From Prochlorococcus sp. AG-363-B04 (lineage in GTDB: Bacteria; Cyanobacteriota; Cyanobacteriia; PCC-6307; Cyanobiaceae), in NCBI GenBank assembly GCA_003278465.1, contig QCFC01000004.1, forward strand, positions 1 to 64,000: DNA of 64,000 nt, read 5' to 3'. Within the stretch, counting starts at the first letter, position 1. The number at the start of each line of letters is the position of its first letter. Of the stretch, positions 34,102 to 43,641 are shown in pieces. Under the pieces are notes generated by a model. That model was not told the origin of the DNA, searched no databases, and worked only from the letters and a program-made list of their open reading frames with translations. The translations under genes were made by a program, and so were the position numbers.

Positions 34102-34671
34102 TTAACAGTTTTGTTCGGGATGAGGCATAGATTCCTTGATGATTTTACTAATGAATTTAAATTCAGGTCTATCAGCTGTTTTACACCATTGAAATATTGC
34201 AGCTTCTGTAGTTGTTAAAGTTGCTCCTGAACTGACCAAATATTTCTGTGAAATGTTCTGATCAAATTTATTCCTACTACTAATAGCATCAACTATCAAA
34301 AAACAATTTTTACCTTGACGACGAAAATCAAGGGCACTTTGCTGGACACAAACGTGACATTCAATCCCACAAAGATAAATATTTGTTATATTATTTATTT
34401 CAATAGTATTCTGTATTTCGGCCAAATTAGCACAGCTGAAACTCATTTTTGGAATCGATTTATGAATTAGATTCTCGCTAATTAACTTGTTGGTCCTTCC
34501 AAGTTTTTGTGGATTCTGTTCAGTACTATGTACCCTAACATTAAGTATATTTGATGAATCAACAAGTCTTTTGATATTCCAAAGTATTTCATTCCTATCA
34601 GGTATGGCCGCTAATAATTTATCTTGTATATCTATTATTATCAATAAAGCTGACTCTGATTTTTCTTTCAT
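34102..34671 (-). CDS. Isochorismatase-family cysteine hydrolase
   Basis: 189 residues. The catalytic triad of the family can be placed: Asp14 in LLIIIDIQDKLL, Lys75 in SIPKMSFSC and Cys108 in CGIECHVCVQQSALD. The cis-peptide region GIECHVC is intact. The family includes nicotinamidase-like and ureidoacrylate-type hydrolases, and the substrate cannot be read. It is a single gene with its own promoter region. Confidence 0.9.
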   Translation of the reverse strand: MKEKSESALLIIIDIQDKLLAAIPDRNEILWNIKRLVDSSNILNVRVHSTEQNPQKLGRTNKLISENLIHKSIPKMSFSCANLAEIQNTIEINNITNIYLCGIECHVCVQQSALDFRRQGKNCFLIVDAISSRNKFDQNISQKYLVSSGATLTTTEAAIFQWCKTADRPEFKFISKIIKESMPHPEQNC

Positions 34672-34964
34672 GTAACTCCTATTTTTATTATACTATCATT
34701 TTATTTCTCCATTCCTCGAATCTGTTTAATAATATACTTAATTTCTAATCCTAACTATCGTGTTCATTTATTATTGTGGGTGATAGTTTTTATTAGTAGC
34801 TAACAGGATCCATAAAAAAAATCCTTTGCTGACATGACAAAGGATAATGGTGCGTTCCATAGTTATTATCACAAAAAAAGATTTTACTTAAGTGCCTGAA
34901 GCAACATCACCTTGTTACCTTTTTACCAATTTATCTTCACTTGTGATGCCATAGCCTCTCATTA
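34672..34964. other. Intergenic region upstream of fur with minus-strand terminator
   Basis: Contains the minus-strand terminator at 34821-34845, which does not belong to any annotated gene. The plus-strand leader of fur has no obvious Fur box. Confidence 0.5.
34821..34845 (-). terminator. Orphan minus-strand terminator hairpin
   Basis: ATCCTTTG pairs with CAAAGGAT across a 9-nt loop. On the minus strand the hairpin is followed by TTTTTTTT (plus-strand A-run 34814-34821), the form of a strong Rho-independent terminator. The nearest minus-strand gene to the right is arsS (ending 35515), on the far side of fur, so a small RNA may end here. Confidence 0.6.
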
Positions 34965-35465
34965 GTGGTTACTATTGAGAAAAGGACAATAAAGTCTGCC
35001 TTGAATGCATCCTCACCAATTGTTCGCTCGGATAACCCTCTTGTTCTCGGTTTGCACCAGGATGGGAAACGGTTAACACCCCAAAGACGCAAGGTTCTTG
35101 ATCTCTTTGAGCGGATAGGACCTGGTCGACACCTAAGTGCTGAGGATGTTCATCAAAAATTAGTACAGTCAAAATCAAAGGTGTCTTTAGCAACTATCTA
35201 TCGCACCCTTCGACTTCTAGTTGAAATGGGTTTTATTCATGAATTAGAACTGAGCGAAGGTGGTCATCGTTTTGAATTAGCAAGCCATGATCATCCAGAT
35301 CATCACCATTTGGTATGCGTACGTTGCGGAAGGACCGAAGAATTTGAAAGCGAATCTGTTCTTAAGGCAGGTCTCGTAGCAGCTGAAAGCATTGGTTTCA
35401 AATTATTAGAATCTACCCTCAACGTCAGAGCCATATGTCCAAATTGTCAGATTGCCCAAAATTAA
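34965..35465 (+). CDS. fur: Fur-family transcriptional regulator
   Basis: 166 residues from GTG. The N-terminal winged helix contains RLTPQRRKVLDLF and the recognition helix SLATIYRTLRLLVEMGFIHEL. The dimerisation domain has the metal-site cluster HDHPDHHHLVC, and the two CxxC pairs of the structural Zn site are present (CVRC, CPNC). It would repress iron-related or peroxide-related genes. Fur versus PerR or Zur cannot be decided here. It converges with arsS. Confidence 0.85.
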   Translation: MVTIEKRTIKSALNASSPIVRSDNPLVLGLHQDGKRLTPQRRKVLDLFERIGPGRHLSAEDVHQKLVQSKSKVSLATIYRTLRLLVEMGFIHELELSEGGHRFELASHDHPDHHHLVCVRCGRTEEFESESVLKAGLVAAESIGFKLLESTLNVRAICPNCQIAQN

Positions 35466-35514
35466 GTTTAAAACAGTTATTTTTATTATGTAGCAAAGTA
35501 GAATTAATAACTTA

Positions 35515-36444
35515 TTATGTAAGAGAACCAGAACAACTTGAACCTGTTCCTGCTGTGCAACCAAAGCAATGTGTTTTGACATTAATACTAGAACCAGTTA
35601 ATGATATATTTTGGGTTAATAAGTCATTAATAGTTTTTATTGTCCCCTTAATTGGTAAGTTTAATTGTTGATTAAAATCACAATCGTAAATATTACCCTG
35701 CCAATCGACACTGATTAAACTTCTACACATAACTGTTGATAGATTATGGCTATTATATGAAGCTTGTAGTAAGTAATTATATTCATCTAATTTACCATCT
35801 TTTTTTAGATGAATAGCAAACCTTTGAATTGGCATATTTGTAATCGTATACAAGTTAGAGAATCTGATCTTAAACTTTTTGTATAGTTCGGCTCTATATT
35901 TACTCTCTAATCTAACTTGGTTAGGAGGCAGGAATGGACCTATTGGATTATAGACCAAATTCAACTTTAGACCTGTACCATTCATACCATATCCAAGTCT
36001 ATTTAGAAGTTTTAATGCTCTTATACATTTTTGAAAAACACCATTGCCTCTTTGTTTATCAACATTTTCTTGTTCATAACATGGAAGTGATGCTGTAATT
36101 GTAACTTTATTTTCTGCTAGAAATTGAGGAAGATTCTCATGTCCCTTTTCAAAAAAGATTGTAAGATTACATCTGTCAATAATCTCACAATCTATATTGC
36201 TAACCTGAGTAATTAAAGATTTAAATTCTGGATGTAACTCTGGAGCGCCTCCTGTTATATCTAAGCATTCTAATTTATATTTCTCTATAATTTTCGGTAT
36301 CAATTCAACATGTTTTTTATTCATCATTTCATTTCGGTTAGGACCAGCATTGACATGACAATGCTCACAAGTCTGATTGCACTTATAACCCAGATTAACC
36401 TGAAGTATTTTTAATTGTTCACGTTTAACAGATGGAAAATCCAC
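35515..36444 (-). CDS. arsS: Arsenosugar biosynthesis radical SAM protein ArsS
   Basis: 309 residues. The radical SAM cluster motif is CNQTCEHC (C22, C26, C29), followed by HVNAGPNR. The C-terminal DUF3641 region ends in a second Cys-rich cluster (HCFGCTAGTGSSCSGS). ArsS acts after the methyltransferase ArsM, attaching the 5'-deoxyadenosyl group to methylated arsenic. No arsM, arsC or arsenite pump is in this window. The gene ends 50 bp from the convergent fur. Confidence 0.9.
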   Translation of the reverse strand: MDFPSVKREQLKILQVNLGYKCNQTCEHCHVNAGPNRNEMMNKKHVELIPKIIEKYKLECLDITGGAPELHPEFKSLITQVSNIDCEIIDRCNLTIFFEKGHENLPQFLAENKVTITASLPCYEQENVDKQRGNGVFQKCIRALKLLNRLGYGMNGTGLKLNLVYNPIGPFLPPNQVRLESKYRAELYKKFKIRFSNLYTITNMPIQRFAIHLKKDGKLDEYNYLLQASYNSHNLSTVMCRSLISVDWQGNIYDCDFNQQLNLPIKGTIKTINDLLTQNISLTGSSINVKTHCFGCTAGTGSSCSGSLT

Positions 36445-36599
36445 TCTCTAAGCATTTCAAATGGAGTCACTTTATTATACTAAAATAAGTATAGATGTAA
36501 ATAAGGTATCTCTATTGATCGATTTTTGTCCATCATTTATCTACATGGATTGAAGTAATTAGAATACCTAGTAACAAATTTGAAATACAACTTATTAGT

Positions 36600-37817
36600 T
36601 TATACATCCTTATATTCAGGTGAATTGATGTTTCTATTATTAGCAATTTGACAGAAGAAGCTTCTATATTCCTTAGTGCCATTGATCATTATTTGATTAA
36701 ATTTTAATGGGTCCTCAGGGTCACTAATCCCGTTGAAAATACCATCTTGGCAGCTTGGTCTTTCTACCTCACCATCACTACTATCAACAAAGATAATTCT
36801 ATTATTCTTGTTAAATCTCTTTCCTAGATCTTGGATTAGATGAAGAAATGGCCTATCACTGCCTCCTCTTAGAATTCTATTAGAACTTGAAGATGATGTC
36901 ACTGTATCTCCAATTCCAATAATAGTTGGCATTAAGTTACTATCTATTTTTTCTATGCACAAATCTACTAGTCCTCTATGACTTTGTGGCGCCTGTCTAG
37001 CATTAAATTGTTCTCCAAGTGGTGCTCTATGATGAATTTCTTTTATGTAATTATTAATAAGTACCAACAAGCCTGCTTCTTTAACAGCTCCTTTGACCAT
37101 AAATTGAATATCCGTTGTACCTATGTCATTTTCGGTAGAGTATTTAATAATTTCATTATCACCTTCTTTGCCTAAATTAGGGGCTTTATGGAGAAAGAAT
37201 GAATTGTCTAAGGAATGACTGCAAGCCTCTTCTAACAATTCGATCATAATACTCTCTGCCATCATTTGTAGATGTTTCTTATATAAAAAATCATTTGGGC
37301 GTAATCTGAACAGATAGTTTAGGTTTATGGTAGGTGATAGTTGATTGTCAAGGATGGAATTTTTAGCATAAAGTAAAATTTCATTAGCGGACTTGTTAGG
37401 GAATAATTTAGGTAACTTGTTAACCATCCTTGACTCAATCTTTTTAGGTAATTGATTCAGATAATTTAATTCTTCTTCTATAACACCTGGTGTTGTTACA
37501 TTCCCATATTTATCTTGTAATTGAATTCCTCCTGCAGCTAGTCCTGGAAGGTACATATTTTTATTATTTTGAATAAACTCTTCTTTATGGGAGTTATCTA
37601 TTAATAGATTTACTCCTCTTTGCCCTACATGCTCTCCATTCGTTAGAACAGCAAAATTATGTCCAAGTTTCGATACATCCCTAACATATTTAATGTCAAT
37701 TTTTCTAGTTAGTGGATCCAATACTAATGGTATGCATACGCCATCAATATCTTGGATAATCAATAAGTTAGGTTCAGATATAATTTCCTTTATAAGTTGG
37801 GACCTTGATATTATCAT
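36600..37817 (-). CDS. stpA: Glucosylglycerol-phosphate phosphatase
   Basis: 405 residues. It starts with an HAD-type nucleophile motif in NLLIIQDIDGVCIPLVLDP (DxDG). Further family signatures are VLTNGEHVGQRGVN and GIGDTVTSSSSSNRILRGG. StpA removes phosphate from glucosylglycerol-3-phosphate, the last step of glucosylglycerol synthesis, a compatible solute in marine cyanobacteria. No ggpS is in the window. The adjacent divergent gene at 37982 looks like a GpsA-type dehydrogenase that could supply glycerol-3-phosphate. Confidence 0.85.
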   Translation of the reverse strand: MIISRSQLIKEIISEPNLLIIQDIDGVCIPLVLDPLTRKIDIKYVRDVSKLGHNFAVLTNGEHVGQRGVNLLIDNSHKEEFIQNNKNMYLPGLAAGGIQLQDKYGNVTTPGVIEEELNYLNQLPKKIESRMVNKLPKLFPNKSANEILLYAKNSILDNQLSPTINLNYLFRLRPNDFLYKKHLQMMAESIMIELLEEACSHSLDNSFFLHKAPNLGKEGDNEIIKYSTENDIGTTDIQFMVKGAVKEAGLLVLINNYIKEIHHRAPLGEQFNARQAPQSHRGLVDLCIEKIDSNLMPTIIGIGDTVTSSSSSNRILRGGSDRPFLHLIQDLGKRFNKNNRIIFVDSSDGEVERPSCQDGIFNGISDPEDPLKFNQIMINGTKEYRSFFCQIANNRNINSPEYKDV

Positions 37818-37981
37818 GGAAAAATAGCTTATGAATATATGCTAGCATTTTTTTATAGTTAATAGTAACAACTTAACTTTTGAGTTTAAGGATAACAGTA
37901 ATCTCTAAATTAGGTTATAATAAAAGGGCTTAACTCTAAATTACATCTAATTAATTCAATTTCAATACCTCATTTTATTTC

Positions 37982-39496
37982 ATGAATCATAATAGTTTCT
38001 TTTCAAATACTAAAAATACTTCAATGATCCAACAGAGGATTGCGGAAGTCGAGAATGGTAAGGTTGGATTATATAGTATTGGATTGTATCCAGCGTCGTT
38101 GGCATATAACTGTGTAATGCAGAAGGCTCAGCATAGACTTTTATTAGCCCCACGACCAGGTAGGGAAATCCTAGGAGCCTTTTCGCAAGATGTTATAAAT
38201 GGAATGGACAAATCTCATATTAGCAAACTCCTGGATATTAGTCATCATCGAGAAGGAAGTAAAAATGTACCAAACAACCTATCTGATTTGATATTAAGAT
38301 GTGAATTAGTCATTCTAAGCTCTAATAGTAATCACATTGAATCAGATTTAGCAGAAGCGCAATTGTTGCGAAAGAAATTAAATCGAGAACATGTAGTCCT
38401 AGCTTGTTTATCAGGTTCGTTTTGTCATAGCAGTGAGGAAAGAAAATCATATGTATTATGTGAGAAGGAACCTTTGTTGGGATTTTTCTCTGGTTTTCAT
38501 AGGCATGACGCATTAAGAAATCCACTAGACAGCTTTACTGCAAATTTTTGTCATCCGAATGCATTAGAATCGATTTTTGGAGCCAGATTATTAGATAAGT
38601 TATCTCCAAATATACAGGTATCATCAGGTGTGCATAATCTTGAGAGTCAATATATAAAAGCTGCTAAAAATATTTCATCAATACTTGCTGGTTTCGCCTA
38701 TACATTTCACGAAAATAATCCTGGTTTTTTACCTACGGTCCTAACACTATTACTTAACCAATGTCTTGATCAGGCAGCAACAGTTTCAATGCTAAGAAAT
38801 GATAGAGATGAATTTTACAATACTCAACCATTTCCAATCACAGAATTAGGTTATGGAGTAGAAAAAATTGAGGCTACACTTATTAAAGATGGCAACCAGC
38901 TAAATGTTCGTGATCATACCTTTTCTCAATTGACAGCAATGGTAGCAGATGTGAGGGGTAGCATGATGCCTCCTAACAATGGTTCTCCAACAAGAAACTT
39001 TAAAGCTGGTCAAATTCTTGCTACTAAAATGAATGCAGAACAAAGGTGCCCTTATGATTTAGAGGAATTTTATAATTGGTGTGAATCATTCAGTTTAAAT
39101 AAGGGGGGTTTAGAGGGAATTAAATCCTTGAAATATTGGCCTCAGATAGTCAACAGTTATGGGATCAAGGTCCATGACTCTTCTATGGTAAATCTTCTTT
39201 ATTTGTCTATCTTAGGTGACAATAATGAGAAGAAGTATGTTTTCAATGTTATGAGTAAAAGTAGAGAATTTAGTAATTATTGTCAGGAGTCAGTACGTCC
39301 GAATCATAGTATTATGGTTACAGAGGCTTTAGATAGTCTTGAAAACAATTTATCGCTAGATTTTATTTCAAACTTAATAACTAACAGGACAAAATTAAAC
39401 AACATAAATTACACATCAAATAATGCCTATAGAAATAATGCGTCTTCAAAAGACTACATGAGAGTTATTGAACTTATTGCTAAGCGATTTGGCTAG
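37982..39496 (+). CDS. GpsA-like (glycerol-3-phosphate dehydrogenase-like) protein
   Basis: 504 residues. The N-terminal Rossmann-type beginning (GKVGLYSIGLYPASLAYNCV) and a C-terminal segment GSPTRNFKAGQIL resemble the SRN-x-x-x-G element of GpsA. A helix-rich middle (VLTLLLNQCLDQAATVSML) lies between. The sequence is otherwise far from canonical GpsA, and the first Gly motif lacks the usual GxGxxG. It is divergent from stpA with 164 bp between. If it is a GpsA relative, it could make or use glycerol-3-phosphate for glucosylglycerol synthesis. Remote similarity only. Confidence 0.4.
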   Translation: MNHNSFFSNTKNTSMIQQRIAEVENGKVGLYSIGLYPASLAYNCVMQKAQHRLLLAPRPGREILGAFSQDVINGMDKSHISKLLDISHHREGSKNVPNNLSDLILRCELVILSSNSNHIESDLAEAQLLRKKLNREHVVLACLSGSFCHSSEERKSYVLCEKEPLLGFFSGFHRHDALRNPLDSFTANFCHPNALESIFGARLLDKLSPNIQVSSGVHNLESQYIKAAKNISSILAGFAYTFHENNPGFLPTVLTLLLNQCLDQAATVSMLRNDRDEFYNTQPFPITELGYGVEKIEATLIKDGNQLNVRDHTFSQLTAMVADVRGSMMPPNNGSPTRNFKAGQILATKMNAEQRCPYDLEEFYNWCESFSLNKGGLEGIKSLKYWPQIVNSYGIKVHDSSMVNLLYLSILGDNNEKKYVFNVMSKSREFSNYCQESVRPNHSIMVTEALDSLENNLSLDFISNLITNRTKLNNINYTSNNAYRNNASSKDYMRVIELIAKRFG

Positions 39497-39522
39497 TTTG
39501 AGTAAATATTATTACTAAGTAT

Positions 39523-42261
39523 TTATGGTAACAATATAGTTTTGTCAGCTATATCTAAATAGTCTTCCGGCTTACAACTTAATATTACTATTTGAAGGCC
39601 ATTCTTTGTAGCTTTAATAAGCATATTCTTAACTTTGTTAATTCTGACAGGATCTGTATTAGTAAATGAGTCATCAAATATAATGGGAAGACTTCCATCA
39701 AATTTCTCTTTTAATATGTTACCAATGGCAAGTCTCAGTGCGCAACTTATTTGTTCTTTTAAACCTCCACTAAACTCATTAAATTGCATACTATTTCCTT
39801 GTTGCGTTAATCTTAAATTATTAATTCCGGTATCGGGGTGATAATCCAAAAGGCATCTATCTGATTTCTCATCTAAAATTGGCTTAAGGAAGTCATCTAC
39901 TGATTGGGTTATTGTATTAGTGTATCTAAGTGATGAATTTGATTGTTCTTCCTGAAACATTTTTAGAAGTAGCTGATTTGCTTTGGTTAAATTGGAATGG
40001 GATGATTCTAAAACTTTTAGGTTTGAATATTTCTCATTAGCATCCTCTAGCAATGCGCTAATGTCCTTTTGAGTCAGAGAATTACATCTTTCTGAAAGTT
40101 TTCCTATATTTAAGGTGATTTCTTCTATTTCATTTTGAATTTGTAATTTTCTTGTACCTATTATTTTAATCTCTGCATCTATTTTCTTTATATTCAATAA
40201 GGGATCTTGTTGCCTTAGAGATCTTATGCCTTCAAATATCTGCTTATGAGAATTATTTAAAATGGTAATATCATGCTCAATTTTCTCTATATTGCCGTTA
40301 GCAGTAATCAGATCATTCATTTGTTCCTTCTTATTCTTTATTTCGGTTGAGATCAATTTTTTATTTACAAGATGATCTGTTAATATCTTATGATTTTGTT
40401 CTAGCGATTTTTGCTTATCTTCTAAATATTTCTGCATTGACATTGCTTCTGTTGCGATGTTTTTATATTCAATTCTGCTATTATCTAATTGTGTATTGAT
40501 TTCTGAGCTAGCAATTGTTGTGATGTTAAGCTCTTGAGTGTCTTTGGATATGTATAGCGATTCATATTCACTAGCTAAATTTTTTAGTTGTATGATGAGT
40601 TGTTCATGATTTGAATTTAATTCTACATTCATATGCATATAACTTTCACAATCATTTTGTAAATAGTCTTGTTCATTTACTAGTACCTTGAGTTGTGAAT
40701 TTAATAACTCCTTTTGAGTTAGAATGTCATCTAATTGACCTATTGAAGAAATTTTATTTAGTAGTAAAAACCTTTCGATATCATTATTATCTTTAATGAG
40801 TTGGTTTTTTATCGAATTAATGTCATTTTTTCTCGATGGTTCAATTTTAAACTTTGAGATATTACCCACTTCAATAATAGTTTCTTCTAATATCATGTGA
40901 TCCTCCCCCTGCTGAATAGATTTATTGTTTAGCTTTACTTCTTCCTTTGAATAATCAATGGTAAATTTAGCAGAGATAGACTCTAGGCGGATTTGGTTTT
41001 CGCTAATCCTATTATTTATAACTTTTATTTTATTAATTTCCTTAATTGTAATATCAGGAATATTCTTAATTTTATCTTGAACAGACTTAATTGTAGTCTT
41101 ATTTTTATTTAATAAGGTCATTTTTTTGTCATACTCTTTTTTGCGGGTTTCCAACTGGGTTAATTCTGACGATGTCCTTAGATACATACCTTTTAATTCT
41201 ATTTTGTTTTTTTTAGATTCAAGCTCTTTTAGGTGTATTTTTTTCTGTTTTAACTCCTCTGTGCTTTGGTTAATAATTTCTTGTTGCCTATGAATTGTCT
41301 CATTAATTTCTGCTAATTTTAAATTATTAATATCTATGTATTTTCTGAAGGCTGTGAATTTATTGTAGATTTCTATCAAGTTATTTTTTTTCTTCTTAAT
41401 AGGTTCAATTTCTGCCTCTAATTTTTCATATTTTTCTTTGTTCTTTACATGAGTTGATCTAGAAGACTCTAATTTTTTGGATTTGATGTCAAGTTCTGTA
41501 ATATCTAACTTTTTTAGTTGTTCTAATTTTCTTTCTAATATATCTAGCTCTATACTTGCATCTTCGAGGTTATTTGAAATTTGTCTTATCTGTGACAGAT
41601 TTTCTTCCGATTTTTTTAGATCTTGTTGAATAGTCCATAAAGGTGAATTAGTTTTGGCTCCTCGTTTAGTTAAATTCTCTTTTATATAATCTGATATTAT
41701 CTTAATAACCTTCTGGTCAGAATTTGACAGAAGTGACTTTTCTGCTTTGATTTCAAGTTGGTTAATTAATGATTCTAAATCATAACTATCAGCCCCATCA
41801 TCTAGAATATTGTCCAAATTAGTACCTTGTCTAACCCAAAGGTGTCTCCATCTTTTAGGTAATACTTTTGCAGCCTTTCTAGCACCAACTATTTCGTTTA
41901 CCCCAAGAATTTCTGCAAGTTTCGTATCTGCTTCCTCACCAGAATAAGTCTTTAAATTTGAACCTGTCAGTCTAACTATTCCGTTACCCTTATTAAATCT
42001 CTTTACCAATTTCCATATTAATCCTTGGGCTTCAAATCTAATTTCTATTAATGGTGGACCGGGATGAATTTTAGAATTTAATTGTTCAATATAAATACCA
42101 GAACTTGTTGCCTTTAAAAATAAGCATCTATGCATAGCTTCAACTATTGAGCTTTTACCTACCTCATTTGGACCTCCTATTAATGTAATAGTCTTTGAAT
42201 ATTCTATGTCTATGCATTTGTGTCTTCGTACATTCTCGATATGTGTGTCTAATATTCTCAT
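39523..42261 (-). CDS. SbcC/Rad50/YhaN-like ATPase
   Basis: 912 residues. Walker A is GGPNEVGKSSIVEAMHR (about 29-45). A long coiled coil of some 650 residues follows. The ABC signature is FSGGLKEQISCALRLAIG and Walker B is PIIFDDSFTNTD. No CxxC zinc hook is visible in the middle of the coiled coil, which makes it more like YhaN than canonical SbcC. Paired 3 bp downstream of an SbcD-like nuclease, it should form the ATPase half of a DNA end-processing complex. Confidence 0.85.
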   Translation of the reverse strand: MRILDTHIENVRRHKCIDIEYSKTITLIGGPNEVGKSSIVEAMHRCLFLKATSSGIYIEQLNSKIHPGPPLIEIRFEAQGLIWKLVKRFNKGNGIVRLTGSNLKTYSGEEADTKLAEILGVNEIVGARKAAKVLPKRWRHLWVRQGTNLDNILDDGADSYDLESLINQLEIKAEKSLLSNSDQKVIKIISDYIKENLTKRGAKTNSPLWTIQQDLKKSEENLSQIRQISNNLEDASIELDILERKLEQLKKLDITELDIKSKKLESSRSTHVKNKEKYEKLEAEIEPIKKKKNNLIEIYNKFTAFRKYIDINNLKLAEINETIHRQQEIINQSTEELKQKKIHLKELESKKNKIELKGMYLRTSSELTQLETRKKEYDKKMTLLNKNKTTIKSVQDKIKNIPDITIKEINKIKVINNRISENQIRLESISAKFTIDYSKEEVKLNNKSIQQGEDHMILEETIIEVGNISKFKIEPSRKNDINSIKNQLIKDNNDIERFLLLNKISSIGQLDDILTQKELLNSQLKVLVNEQDYLQNDCESYMHMNVELNSNHEQLIIQLKNLASEYESLYISKDTQELNITTIASSEINTQLDNSRIEYKNIATEAMSMQKYLEDKQKSLEQNHKILTDHLVNKKLISTEIKNKKEQMNDLITANGNIEKIEHDITILNNSHKQIFEGIRSLRQQDPLLNIKKIDAEIKIIGTRKLQIQNEIEEITLNIGKLSERCNSLTQKDISALLEDANEKYSNLKVLESSHSNLTKANQLLLKMFQEEQSNSSLRYTNTITQSVDDFLKPILDEKSDRCLLDYHPDTGINNLRLTQQGNSMQFNEFSGGLKEQISCALRLAIGNILKEKFDGSLPIIFDDSFTNTDPVRINKVKNMLIKATKNGLQIVILSCKPEDYLDIADKTILLP

Positions 42262-42264
42262 TAG

Positions 42265-43503
42265 CTAGTGGTTATACTCTTGTTGATCAATTTCATGAGT
42301 GATTCTATATAGTTCACATAATGCTGTCTCAAGTACTTTTAATGTTTCTTCATTTCTATTAGCAGTGTCATCTACCTTGGATATAATTTCATGTTCTTCT
42401 TTAAGTCTTTTAGCTATACTACTAATAAGAGGATCTTCTCGTCTATTTGTTAGTGAAATTAGTTCTTTTGAATTTGGTTTTTGTCTACAACTACCCTTAA
42501 TCTTAAAGTAAATTAGTTGTTGATGAAGAGACTTAATTAAAGTATCAAATCTTTTGAATTCCTCTAGACTTAAATTCCCGTCTATTTCTAGCTTTAGTAG
42601 GTCATTGCTTACTCTCGAACCTATCTGATTCTTAATAAATAACTCTAGACAATCAATATCGTCACCACAAGTCATATGTATTTTATATTCATGCCATTTC
42701 AATTCGCCTGTATCAATGATATCTATATTTGGTTTTTTACCGTTAATGCATTCAACCATTAGAATTTGACTTCTTTTATCGTCTAGTGTGATGTTAAATT
42801 TATCTTGTTCTGGTGTACCGCAATACCAAATATGTTCATTAATTTTCTTGAGATTGTGCCAATCACCTAAAGCAACATAGTCGACATGATCCATATTAAT
42901 ATTATCTAGGGTAATTGTATTGACAAATTCTCTTTCGATTAGGTTGTCTATATCTGTTAATTCATTACTAGCATTTACAAATTTTGTGATGGATCCATGG
43001 GCCATCACAATTTTAGGTAATTTTTTCGGTAACTCATTCCAATCGAGTCTAGATATCCACTTGCATGGATCTTCTAACTCCTGTCTTCTAAGAAGAGGAC
43101 AGGGAAGTATTACTGCCTTACCAATATTTACAGGTTGTTTGATGTTTAATAATTTTAGTAATGGTGCCCTGGATTTTAATTCCCTTTGGACATCAGCTCT
43201 TCTCCAAATACCTGCAGCTCCACCATGATCATGATTTCCAGGGATTACATAGAAACAAATTTCTAGAGAACCTATTATTTCTAATACCTCCATTACAATA
43301 TCAATTGGTACTGTAGAGGAATCAAATAAGTCGCCACACACTGCAACAAAATCGACTTTGTACTCTTTTGCAATTTCTGTTATTCGTTTTACGGAATTTA
43401 AACGTGCTGTTTGTAATCGATATCGTTTATTAGGTTCAGATACATTTCTATATGGTTTTCCTACTTGCCAATCTGCTGTATGAATGAAACGTACAGAAGA
43501 CAT
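42265..43503 (-). CDS. SbcD/Mre11/YhaO-like metallophosphoesterase
   Basis: 412 residues. The calcineurin-like motifs are in order: HTADWQVGKP (D-x-H replaced by D-W-Q), VCGDLFDSS, IPGNHDHGG, VMAHGSI and ALGDWHNL. A C-terminal cap domain follows. It is the nuclease partner of the ATPase downstream (3-bp gap), and the pair likely processes DNA ends in recombination and repair. The first metal motif departs from the canonical D-x-H. Confidence 0.85.
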   Translation of the reverse strand: MSSVRFIHTADWQVGKPYRNVSEPNKRYRLQTARLNSVKRITEIAKEYKVDFVAVCGDLFDSSTVPIDIVMEVLEIIGSLEICFYVIPGNHDHGGAAGIWRRADVQRELKSRAPLLKLLNIKQPVNIGKAVILPCPLLRRQELEDPCKWISRLDWNELPKKLPKIVMAHGSITKFVNASNELTDIDNLIEREFVNTITLDNINMDHVDYVALGDWHNLKKINEHIWYCGTPEQDKFNITLDDKRSQILMVECINGKKPNIDIIDTGELKWHEYKIHMTCGDDIDCLELFIKNQIGSRVSNDLLKLEIDGNLSLEEFKRFDTLIKSLHQQLIYFKIKGSCRQKPNSKELISLTNRREDPLISSIAKRLKEEHEIISKVDDTANRNEETLKVLETALCELYRITHEIDQQEYNH

Positions 43504-43641
43504 AAATAATTAGCGCCTAAAAGGGTTTTTCATATATTTAACGTCTACTCTAACCTCAGATTTCCTTTTTTAGTTGACAATTTCTTAAATGATAGTAAAA
43601 TTAATTTATTAAAATGGAAGATAGTAATAAATTATTATAAC

